A stretch of 64,000 nt of DNA, from NCBI GenBank assembly GCA_019752635.1, contig JAIELX010000015.1, positions 48,299 to 112,298 on the forward strand. The letters are read 5' to 3'. The number at the start of each line of letters is the position of its first letter. Position 1 is the stretch's first letter. Both the position numbers and the translations under genes were made by a program. The notes under the pieces were generated by a model, which saw nothing but the letters and a program-made list of their open reading frames with translations, was not told the origin of the DNA and did not search any database. Of the stretch, positions 16,658-24,771 are shown in pieces. The stretch comes from Candidatus Obscuribacterales bacterium (GTDB lineage Bacteria > Cyanobacteriota > Vampirovibrionia > Obscuribacterales > Obscuribacteraceae).

Positions 16658-17818
16658 ATGAACGTTGTATTTCTGTCACCGCACTTCCCATCCAATTTTT
16701 ACCACTTTTGTGTCAAGTTGCGCGAAGCCGGTGCCAATGTGCTCGGTCTTGCCGACGAGCCGTTCGAGAATCTGCGCCCCGAACTACGTTATGCACTTAC
16801 CGATTACTTTCATGTGCATGACATGCATAACTATGATGAACTTGTGCGCGCATTGGGCTACTTCACGCACAAGTTCGGGAAACTGAATCGGCTCGATTCT
16901 CTGAACGAATACTGGTTGGAAACTGAAGCGAGTCTGCGCACCGATTTCAACATTCCCGGTATTCAAACCGACAAAATCGGAAAGATCAAACGCAAGTCCG
17001 AAATGAAGAAAGTATTTGAGGATGCTGGTCTTAGTCCTGCTCGCGGGCGAGTCTGCTCAACTGAGAAAGAGTTGCGTGCTTTTATCGCTGAGGTCGGATT
17101 GCCTGTTGTTGCCAAACCGAATATCGGAGTAGGGGCGGCCAAGACTTACAAAATTGAATCTGAAGAAGATGTGTCCGTCTACCTTGCGGACAAACCTGAC
17201 GTTGAGTACATAGTCGAAGAATTCGTACAAGGACAGATTGTCACTTTTGATGGTCTGACCGACCGACAGGGGAACGTTGTTTTTTCGTCTTCGCTGCGCT
17301 ATAGCATCGGTGTCATGGATGCCGTGAATTTAGATACGGACATCTATTACTACACTGTGCGCTCGTTCGAACCGGCTCTGGAAAAGGCCGGCTTAGCAAC
17401 GGTCAGAGCCTTTGATGTGCGCGAACGCTTCTTCCATTTTGAGTTCTTTGTAATGGATGACGACAGCGTGGTACCACTTGAGGTGAATGTGCGTCCGCCT
17501 GGTGGATTTACTATCGATATGTGGAACTTCAGCAATAACTGCGACGTTTATGAGCTGTGGGCGAACTTGCTGGTCAAAGGGACCTGCGGGCCGGTTAACG
17601 GGTTGGACTATTTCGTTAACTACATCGGGCGAAAGGACCATATTCAATACAGGCACTCTCACGAAGAGGTTCTGCAGAAGTACGCAGACATGATGGTTCT
17701 GCACGAACGCTTGAGCGGAGTTTTTGCTCGCGCAATCGGCAATTATGGATACATTGTTCGGGGACCGGAGTTGCAGCCGCTTATAGACGCTGCAAACTTC
17801 ATTCAAGAGCGTCGTTGA
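16658..17818 (+). CDS. ATP-grasp domain enzyme
   Basis: 386 residues with the three-part ATP-grasp layout. A pre-ATP-grasp region (VVFLSPHFPSNFYHFCVKLREAG, with a later DYFHVHDMHNYDELVRALGY) comes first. Next is the nucleotide-binding lobe, with LPVVAKPNIGVGAAKTYKI and the hinge EYIVEEFVQGQIVTFDGL. The last lobe holds metal/ATP ligands (FHFEFFVMDDDSVVPLEVNVRPPGG, where Glu and Asn are the usual Mg2+ ligands). The family joins a carboxylate to an amine or thiol with ATP, as in carbamoyl-phosphate-synthase-like ligases. The substrate is not evident. An AT-rich hairpin follows at 17825, so it is probably transcribed alone. It lies next to a Rieske oxygenase, but that gene has its own promoter. 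Confidence 0.85.
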   Translation: MNVVFLSPHFPSNFYHFCVKLREAGANVLGLADEPFENLRPELRYALTDYFHVHDMHNYDELVRALGYFTHKFGKLNRLDSLNEYWLETEASLRTDFNIPGIQTDKIGKIKRKSEMKKVFEDAGLSPARGRVCSTEKELRAFIAEVGLPVVAKPNIGVGAAKTYKIESEEDVSVYLADKPDVEYIVEEFVQGQIVTFDGLTDRQGNVVFSSSLRYSIGVMDAVNLDTDIYYYTVRSFEPALEKAGLATVRAFDVRERFFHFEFFVMDDDSVVPLEVNVRPPGGFTIDMWNFSNNCDVYELWANLLVKGTCGPVNGLDYFVNYIGRKDHIQYRHSHEEVLQKYADMMVLHERLSGVFARAIGNYGYIVRGPELQPLIDAANFIQERR

Positions 17819-17824
17819 AATTGG

Positions 17825-17851
17825 TTTATTGCACGGAATCCTTGCAATAAA
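17825..17851 (+). terminator. Hairpin terminator after the ATP-grasp gene
   Basis: TTTATTGCA (17825-17833) and TGCAATAAA (17843-17851) form a perfect 9-bp stem with a 9-base loop, seven bases after the stop codon. The stem is AT-rich and the following T content (TCTCTTT) is modest. Confidence 0.5.
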
Positions 17852-17969
17852 TCTCTTTCACTTCAGACTCCCGAAACTCCTCTGGAAGGGACTGTTCGGG
17901 ATCCGGCGCCTGCAGTATGACAAGAGTCACCTTGAATTCCTCGATGAGACCAAATACCATCACCTATGT

Positions 17970-17997
17970 TTGACAACTATTAAGCGGTTCTTAAACT
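17970..17997 (+). promoter_or_regulatory. Promoter of the Rieske oxygenase gene
   Basis: TTGACA (17970-17975), a 16-base spacer and TAAACT (17992-17997) lie 31 bases before the chosen start codon, with a GGAG at 18019-18022 between them. It is a near-consensus -35 with a fair -10. Confidence 0.6.
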
Positions 17998-18028
17998 GTT
18001 GCAAACAGCTGGTAGCTCGGAGCCATTT

Positions 18029-19138
18029 ATGACCACAATTTCTCAACTAGTCGCCGAAGCTTCTGCCGAGATTGAGGCGGTCAATGCCTCTAAGACCGGG
18101 GGAATGGGAACTTGGTTCTTGCGGGAGATGTGGTACTTCGCCGCTGCCTCGGCCGATGTGAAGCACGGAAAAATTCTGAACAAGCAGATGCTCGGTGAAC
18201 CGATTTTAATCGGTCGCGACGCGAACGGAAAAGTGTTTGCCATGAAAGACATCTGCCCTCACCAGGCTGTACCTTTGAGCAGCGGACACTTCGACGGAAA
18301 GGAAATTTCGTGCTGCTTTCACGGCTGGACCTTTAACACCAGCGGAGTTTGCACTGGCATTCCGTCGCTTGTCGATGACCAAGAATTTCCCGTATGCAAG
18401 ATCAAAACTAAGTCCTACGTATGCCGTGAAGTCAGGGACACCATTTGGATTTACTTCGGTGACAAGACCGAGGATCTGCCCGATGTGCCGGAGGCACCGG
18501 GATTAGGTGAGATGTATTGCTATCAGACTACGGTCAGGTTGCTGTTGCCGATTCACATTGATTACGCAGCACTGGCATTGATAGATCCGGCACACGTGCC
18601 GTACATACACAAATCCTGGTGGTGGCGTTCCGCTCGCAATCTGAAGGTCAAGAACAAGCGCTACGTTCCGGAAGGAAGCGGGTGGACCATGGTGAAGCAT
18701 CATCCGTCGCCGCATTCGATTTTTCAGTTTGCCAACGATAAAATTGAAACCGAGATCAGCTTTCGCTTGCCCGGCTGTCGTCGCGAGTATCTCACTTTCG
18801 GTGGTCGCACCATAATTTCCGGCATAAGCACTCTTACTCCCATCGATGAAACGACCACCGAGCTGAACCATACTACCTATTGGACCGTACCGGGCACCAG
18901 TTTCATCACGCCGTTCGTGCACTACTTTGTTAACGAGTTTCTCGGGCAGGATCGCGATGTAGCGTTGTTGCAGGAGAAGGGGCTAAAGCACAAGCCGAAG
19001 TTGATACCAACCATAAAAGATGCCGGTACGCCTGGCGCATGGTATTTGCTTTGCAAAAAAGAATGGGCGGACGCTCATCGCGATGGACGTGCATTCGAGA
19101 ATCCGATCCCGGATACTATTTTGCGCTGGCGCAGCTAA
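18029..19138 (+). CDS. Rieske-type non-heme iron oxygenase
   Basis: 369 residues. The Rieske 2Fe-2S motif is complete: C76-P-H78 (DICPHQAVPLSS) and C95-x2-H98 (ISCCFHGWTF). The catalytic iron site is HIDYAALALIDPAHVPYIHK, giving Asp and two His (H189, H194) with the upstream Asp that bridges to the Rieske centre. This is the alpha-subunit layout of ring-hydroxylating and PaO/TIC55/VanA-type oxygenases, which need a separate reductase; none is adjacent. ATG 18029 has GGAG 6 bases upstream and is preferred over TTG 17999. The substrate is unknown. Its stop overlaps the convergent kinase gene by four bases. Confidence 0.9.
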   Translation: MTTISQLVAEASAEIEAVNASKTGGMGTWFLREMWYFAAASADVKHGKILNKQMLGEPILIGRDANGKVFAMKDICPHQAVPLSSGHFDGKEISCCFHGWTFNTSGVCTGIPSLVDDQEFPVCKIKTKSYVCREVRDTIWIYFGDKTEDLPDVPEAPGLGEMYCYQTTVRLLLPIHIDYAALALIDPAHVPYIHKSWWWRSARNLKVKNKRYVPEGSGWTMVKHHPSPHSIFQFANDKIETEISFRLPGCRREYLTFGGRTIISGISTLTPIDETTTELNHTTYWTVPGTSFITPFVHYFVNEFLGQDRDVALLQEKGLKHKPKLIPTIKDAGTPGAWYLLCKKEWADAHRDGRAFENPIPDTILRWRS

Positions 19139-22100
19139 GCTTGCTGAGCAACCGGTGTAACAGCTCCGGAGACCGGTTCAAAAGGCAGACGGATTAAGAA
19201 GTCGTTGCCGCCCGCGATTGACGGGTGTACGCTGACACTGCCACCGTGGCTTTCGACAATTTTTCTGGCTATTGGCAGCGCCAGTCCTGTTCCGGGCCGG
19301 ATCGAATCGGTGTGGATCGTGTCACGGAAGCGAGCAAACAACTGAGCGCGTTCGTCGTCCATGAGTGTTCGACCCGTGTCCGTTACTTTGATCTCCAGGC
19401 AGTTCTCTGCGTTGCGAACATCGATTGTGACCGGCATGTCCGCCCGAGAGAAGCCGACGGCATGGTTGACTATATTGCTCAATGCTTGAATCAAGCGGTC
19501 TTTGTCTACTTTAATCTCGAAATTGAACGGCGACACAATTGTGACTCGTTCTGCTGCGTTGGCACCGCATGCGGTGTTGACCGATTTCTCGAGCAGGTCT
19601 TTCACTCTGACATCTTCTAGAATCAAGTTCATGTGACCGGCTTCTAGTTTTTCGATGTCGAGGATATCGTTGATAAGCTCAAGCAACTTGTCTGAGTTCC
19701 GTGTTATGGCTCGTAGAACCTCGGCTGGTGCCTGTTCGATTTTACCGAATGCTCCTGCGTTGATCAGCTTTGCGATGCCGGTGATCGATGTCAGCGGTGT
19801 TCTGAGATCGTGACTTACTACGGCGAGGAACTCTTGCTTAAGCTGCTCCAGTTCCTTCCGCTTCGTAATGTCATTTGCTACACAGTAGATCTGACCATTC
19901 TCTCCTGATTTCGAATATGACCACATGACCCACATAGTTACGTTGTCCTTTCGTACGATTCGAGTCTCGAATCTTCCGGACCTAATAGAGACTTTGGTAA
20001 GAAGTTCTTCTTCTATCGGTGTTCGTTCTTCCGGTTCAAGGAGGTTGAGAATGTTGGTACCAATTAGTTCTTTCTGCGAATAGAGCCACATTGTATTGCA
20101 GGCCGGGTTCAGGCTGGTAAAGCACCCCTTGCCGTCCAGGGCGAAGATGACATCCTGTGAATTATCGAAGACTGCTCGCTCTTTCAAACGCGATTCTTGC
20201 AGCGCTCTTGCCGTGGTGTGGAAAGTCTCATCCAGCTCTGCAATTTCGTCCTCCCCGCCCAGGGGGGCGTACAATTCTTCTTCGTCGGCCAGGCGCTGTG
20301 CATTCAAAGCCAGGACTCGTAATCTGGATGTAATGTCTCTGCTGAAGTAGAGCGCTAGCAATATCGACAGAACGATGTTTGTGCCCAGTCCTCCTGCGAG
20401 CACCATGGCTTGCTTGGCGCGAATCTCTTGTTGAATGGCCGGCTGTACGAACTCCTTAACTTGAGCGTCTTTGAGCAAGCTCTGTAGTTTTCGCACCATT
20501 ACCAGAGTTGCTGGAATGAGTTTATAGCCGGCTCCCATTGCGTCATTAATGTGCTGGCTCGACATATCGCCATCGGCCATAATCGATTCGGCTCGCTGAT
20601 AAAACCTTTCCGGCTCCTTGAAACTTTTTGCGAATTTGTCGTAGTGAGCGCGCGCGGCCGGGTCGTCCTCAACCAGAGTTGCCAACTCATCGCGTATCTT
20701 CCTCGCGTTCCTGACTCCTTTGATAAACGTTTGCCAGTTCTCCGGAGTCTTCGCACCGGACATTGCGCCGCCCAGTTTCAAATACTCTTGCAGCAGATTA
20801 TTGCTTGCTGCAACAATGCGTCGTTCATGCAACTCTCTGGCTCGTTCTTGACTGGATTCGAATAGCAGCATGGAAACCGCGCCGACAAAGACAAGCCCGA
20901 ACAGGGTCGGGGCACCAATCAAGACGCCGCCTTTCCAGGCGAGATTCAGCCTTGCTTTACTGCGCTTGGTCGCTGGAAGCGTCGTTTGTGGTCCCCGTAT
21001 ACGAGCCAGGGCTCCCGTGTTTGAGTTGCGCATTAGTTGCGCCACTGGTACGTTCTGCGTCATCGGCGGTCGGTCAAATACCGGTACCCGAAACCAGAAT
21101 GTGCTTCCTTCGCCTTCTACGCTATTGACACCAATTGTGCCACCATGTTCTTCAACTATCTGTTTGCAGATGGGTAGTCCCAGTCCCGTTCCGGCTTTGC
21201 GCTTGCCATCCGCCGCTTCTACCTGCTTGAATTTCTCGAAGATCAGCTCGCGATGAGCCGCCGGTACGCCTCGTCCTTTGTCGACAACTCGTAGTTCAAC
21301 CATCTCGTTCTCAACCATGGCTTCAAGAACCACCGTACTATCGGGCGGAGAGAATTTGATGGCGTTCGAAAGTAAGTTGACCATGACTTGCATGATGCGG
21401 TCTTCGTCAACCGTCCATACTCCAGCGTTGCAGTTTAGTGATACCGCGACATTCTGCTTCGAAGCAATTCCTTCAACGTCCTGGGCTGCGCGAACAAGTA
21501 AATCTTGAACCGAGCAAGGCTTCTTGTGTAGCTCCAGCTTTCCTGAATCGAGTTGTGTCAGCTGAAGTAAATCGTTCACGAGAGTTAGCAGGCGCTGCAC
21601 ATTTTTTTGTGCGACGCTCAACTTCTCCTTGGCTGTCTCTGAAATAGTGCCGGCCAGGTTCGTCACCAATGTATGAATCGCTGTGGCAATGGAAGCTAGC
21701 GGAATTTTTAAGTCGGACGTGATCATTGATAGAAACTGCTTCTTGATTCGTTCTGCATGCTTGCGTTCAGTCATATCGTGTACGACGCAGTACATGCTCT
21801 TAGAAGAGTTCGACCAGTACACGGACCATAAGGTATCCAGCGCTTTTCCTTCGATCGTACGCGTGCGGCTTTCAAACTGAAACGGAACGCGCTGTTCTTT
21901 GGCAGAGTTAATCTGGGCTTGAGTGTTGCCTGCGTCCTGCTCCTGTATCAGTGTGAAAAGCGATACGCCGATTAACTGCTCCGGCGCTAGACCCCAAAGG
22001 TTGAAGCAGGCCGGGTTGATTTTGACAAAGTCGCTCTTCTCGTTCAGCACACAAATCACGTCGCTGGCGTTGTTGAATAGAGCTTGCTCTTTTTCTGAGG

Positions 22101-22884
22101 CCTCCCTCAGCTCCTTCGCCATTTGTTGAAACGCTGCATCCAACTGGGCGATTTCGTCTTCGCCGTCCAGTGGAGGGTTCATTGCTAGTCCTTTTGAAAG
22201 CAATTCGGTGTTGGCGTGAATAGTATTGAGCCTGCTGCGAATGCCCTTTTGGTAGAACCTGAACAACAGGAATCCCAGGACCCCGTTCATGATGGCGCCG
22301 AAAATCAATATGGCGATCTGTGCCGCTCGCATGTATTCTTGTTGTTCTGCGCTTTTGCGAGTGCGTTCGTAGCCTATTTCCTGGAACCCGGCAAGCGTTG
22401 CTAAGACGCCATCTTTGACTTCCTGCATGTCTTTGGCCGTCTTCGGTAGGGTGCGCAGCAGTTCAAAGACCCCTGTTTTTCTCGTTTCTGCCAGGGAATC
22501 AAGCGTATCGACTAATGTTTGCAGGTGCTTCTTTGCGCTCTCCGTTCGGGCTGACAGAAGCGGGTCCTGTTTCCAATCGTTAATGTTTTTCATGCCTTCT
22601 GTTCGCAGTACTTCGACGTCTTGCTCGTAGATTTTGAAGAACATTGGTTCCTGGCACTGAATCCCCATATAGAGGGTTAGCGGCGCCTCATAGCCCAGCC
22701 GAAAGAGGTTTCCCGAATTAGCCGTCAGGTGGCGATAGCGCGATTCGAAAGCCTGCTCCTTGTCCGATTGCTGAAGCAGAATTGCAAGTGCGCCGATAAG
22801 AGCGATGTTGAGTACTAGTGGTGCTGCCACTAGTATCAATCCTCGGTGGAAAACTTTCAGCTTAGGTCGGGAATTAAATATCAC
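19135..22884 (-). CDS. Tandem double sensor histidine kinase with complementary degenerate modules
   Basis: 1249 residues made of two similar units, each with membrane helix, ~150-residue outside domain, membrane helix, HAMP, PAS, HisKA and HATPase. Unit 1 has helices at about 16-38 and 190-210, PAS 265-375, HisKA 376-445 and HATPase 455-602. Unit 2 has helices at about 650-672 and 826-848, PAS 900-1007, HisKA 1012-1080 and HATPase 1092-1236. In unit 1 the phospho-acceptor His is replaced by Ser (S390, SDLKIPL), but the ATP site is intact: N503-x3-N507, D535-x-G-x-G and GTGLGL. Unit 2 keeps the His (H1025, SHDLRTPL), but the N-box Asn is His (H1141), the G1 motif is DTGRT and G2 is GTGLAL. 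One working kinase may thus be split over two units. No response regulator is adjacent. The start overlaps the upstream gene's stop (ATGA), so the two are co-translated. Confidence 0.92.
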   Translation of the reverse strand: MIFNSRPKLKVFHRGLILVAAPLVLNIALIGALAILLQQSDKEQAFESRYRHLTANSGNLFRLGYEAPLTLYMGIQCQEPMFFKIYEQDVEVLRTEGMKNINDWKQDPLLSARTESAKKHLQTLVDTLDSLAETRKTGVFELLRTLPKTAKDMQEVKDGVLATLAGFQEIGYERTRKSAEQQEYMRAAQIAILIFGAIMNGVLGFLLFRFYQKGIRSRLNTIHANTELLSKGLAMNPPLDGEDEIAQLDAAFQQMAKELREASEKEQALFNNASDVICVLNEKSDFVKINPACFNLWGLAPEQLIGVSLFTLIQEQDAGNTQAQINSAKEQRVPFQFESRTRTIEGKALDTLWSVYWSNSSKSMYCVVHDMTERKHAERIKKQFLSMITSDLKIPLASIATAIHTLVTNLAGTISETAKEKLSVAQKNVQRLLTLVNDLLQLTQLDSGKLELHKKPCSVQDLLVRAAQDVEGIASKQNVAVSLNCNAGVWTVDEDRIMQVMVNLLSNAIKFSPPDSTVVLEAMVENEMVELRVVDKGRGVPAAHRELIFEKFKQVEAADGKRKAGTGLGLPICKQIVEEHGGTIGVNSVEGEGSTFWFRVPVFDRPPMTQNVPVAQLMRNSNTGALARIRGPQTTLPATKRSKARLNLAWKGGVLIGAPTLFGLVFVGAVSMLLFESSQERARELHERRIVAASNNLLQEYLKLGGAMSGAKTPENWQTFIKGVRNARKIRDELATLVEDDPAARAHYDKFAKSFKEPERFYQRAESIMADGDMSSQHINDAMGAGYKLIPATLVMVRKLQSLLKDAQVKEFVQPAIQQEIRAKQAMVLAGGLGTNIVLSILLALYFSRDITSRLRVLALNAQRLADEEELYAPLGGEDEIAELDETFHTTARALQESRLKERAVFDNSQDVIFALDGKGCFTSLNPACNTMWLYSQKELIGTNILNLLEPEERTPIEEELLTKVSIRSGRFETRIVRKDNVTMWVMWSYSKSGENGQIYCVANDITKRKELEQLKQEFLAVVSHDLRTPLTSITGIAKLINAGAFGKIEQAPAEVLRAITRNSDKLLELINDILDIEKLEAGHMNLILEDVRVKDLLEKSVNTACGANAAERVTIVSPFNFEIKVDKDRLIQALSNIVNHAVGFSRADMPVTIDVRNAENCLEIKVTDTGRTLMDDERAQLFARFRDTIHTDSIRPGTGLALPIARKIVESHGGSVSVHPSIAGGNDFLIRLPFEPVSGAVTPVAQQA

Positions 22885-24674
22885 TTGCGTTTCTTGTTTC
22901 GTCCTCCCGGATTGCGTGTACCGGGGCTGTGCTTCCGGCTCCGTGACGCAGCCTTTGCGGATGACCCGAGAGCGGGGGCTCCCCGCCCGTTACGAAACGC
23001 GCTCATGTTTGCAGATGCTTTGCGTGATCCGAGGCGAGTTTGCCTGGTCGATTTTGCCGGTACTTCCGGCCGCAGTATCACCACGGGCGGTGCGCTGAGG
23101 TAAGTCGCGGCCATGTAAGATTGCATGTCCTGTATGTCCGGTACGTAAGGCTTGGGGGGCGCAATCAATCGTCCTGAAACGGGGGTGAGCGATGTCAGGA
23201 CTTGGGTTTCCTTTGCGTGAGGACGGAATTGTTTTGCGAACATGGGTGCGGCAATGTGTTCGCCAGCTGAAGGAAACGAGTCGTTGGCGGAGTCGACCTT
23301 GATTTTTCGGCGCTCGGCTTTCGCAACGGTAGTCGATTTGCCAAAAACATCGAACTTCCTAAGGGCGGCCTCCATGTCAATTCCTGTGCCTGCATCGGCG
23401 AGGCTGATTGCAGCGTTAAAGTCTTCCGTGGTGCCTCCAACCCCTTCGATCAATGCTCGTTGCGCCGCAAGCATCCGAGACAGCCGATCTTTTCGTAGCG
23501 AGATTGCACGAATCTCGTTTTGGGCTGAATCCGCTTGTTCCCCCTCATCGGTGCTGGCTGTGTCCATTGCCTTTTTTCTTCGTTCCTGTGCTTCTTGCAG
23601 GCGCAGATCGAGAGCGACGTATCTTCGTCGCAGGCGCGTTGTTTGCGCTTTGTCCAATTCTAGAGTCAAGGGTCTGATATTACCCTGAGTGCTGCTACTC
23701 AGTGCCGGCTCCAGCAGCGGGTCTGCGAGAAGAACCGTTGAAGCTGAGGGATTGTTCGAGCCATCGATTTCGAACACTACATGGTTGCGGTCGCCGCCCG
23801 GGCTGACGACTGTTGCGGTGGAGCCGACGCCTCTTCCGCGCAAGCGCAGTTTTGCCGGTTCCGACGCGGATATTTCAAAGATGCATGGCATGTTTGTTCC
23901 CGAGACTATTACTCGGATCTGGCACTTCGCGGCGTCGTCGGAATCGCGTCGAATGCTATCCAGTCTGCATACGTCGACTTCTCGACTGTTTGATGCTTCG
24001 CCGGACGACATGACGAAGATCTCTTTCAGCGGACCAAGTGAGGTCTTTTCCGGTGCCCGAGCCAGCAGACAAACGGAAGAACCGGCAAACACATCTGCAT
24101 CGCGCCCTTCCAGTGAAATACGATCCTGATTGAATGCTCCTGCGAAGTTTTTGCCTACGACCAGAAATGACGAGCGCTTATCGACCACAGGCGGCGTGTA
24201 GATGAGCCTCGGACCGAGATCTGTGCCAGCAAGCTCGATCAGTCTGGTGAACGCACCCGAGACCGCCTCGTCCAATACCAGAAGGTTGCCGCTGTTCTTG
24301 AACTCGACGGGTTGGCTCAGTGCGTGCCCATCTTGGTCCACAACGCAGAGTCTGAGGCTGTCCGCATCGGGGACGGTAAAGTTGCATACGCCTTGCCGGT
24401 CTGCCCTCTCGGTGTTGCCATTAATTGACACCAAGGCGTTTGCGGAGGGCAAGCCCTGCTTGTCATAGATGGTAATCCAGGCCGCGTTGCCCTTCTCGAG
24501 CAACGGCGCGGCGTATATGCGGTTGTCCTGCGCGCACAAGCTTCGCTCAGGCGCCGCCATGCATGCAAGTCCGGATAGACCACAGGCCGACAGCGACAGT
24601 GCCAGACTGAGACCAGCGACTTTCAGGGGGAGCTGCTTGCCGAGAAACGCCACAAAGTGCCGCGGTGACAACAT
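22881..24674 (-). CDS. Exported protein of unknown function, co-translated with the double histidine kinase
   Basis: 597 residues. A signal sequence is visible (LPLKVAGLSLALSLSACGLSG; the SAC could be lipidated, though the context is not a textbook lipobox). Residues 55-130 look like a beta-sandwich (WITIYDKQGLPSANALVSIN, GVCNFTVPDADSLRLCVVDQ), reminiscent of Ig-like/carboxypeptidase-regulatory folds. Two more beta-rich segments (about 150-330) follow, then a charged coiled coil (about 345-415, LRRRYVALDLRLQEAQERR) and a very basic disordered tail (SRKASANMSAF...GGRNKKRK). The stop overlaps the kinase start by four bases. It may be an outside partner or ligand-binding subunit for that kinase. 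The family is unknown. Confidence 0.7.
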   Translation of the reverse strand: MLSPRHFVAFLGKQLPLKVAGLSLALSLSACGLSGLACMAAPERSLCAQDNRIYAAPLLEKGNAAWITIYDKQGLPSANALVSINGNTERADRQGVCNFTVPDADSLRLCVVDQDGHALSQPVEFKNSGNLLVLDEAVSGAFTRLIELAGTDLGPRLIYTPPVVDKRSSFLVVGKNFAGAFNQDRISLEGRDADVFAGSSVCLLARAPEKTSLGPLKEIFVMSSGEASNSREVDVCRLDSIRRDSDDAAKCQIRVIVSGTNMPCIFEISASEPAKLRLRGRGVGSTATVVSPGGDRNHVVFEIDGSNNPSASTVLLADPLLEPALSSSTQGNIRPLTLELDKAQTTRLRRRYVALDLRLQEAQERRKKAMDTASTDEGEQADSAQNEIRAISLRKDRLSRMLAAQRALIEGVGGTTEDFNAAISLADAGTGIDMEAALRKFDVFGKSTTVAKAERRKIKVDSANDSFPSAGEHIAAPMFAKQFRPHAKETQVLTSLTPVSGRLIAPPKPYVPDIQDMQSYMAATYLSAPPVVILRPEVPAKSTRQTRLGSRKASANMSAFRNGRGAPALGSSAKAASRSRKHSPGTRNPGGRNKKRK

Positions 24675-24771
24675 TGGATAACCTGCTTGCCGAAGGGACC
24701 TGCAAGGTATATGCCACGCTTGACGCCTAACCCCACACCGGGTGCGCCGGCTAAGGCACCGCCCGTGTTGG

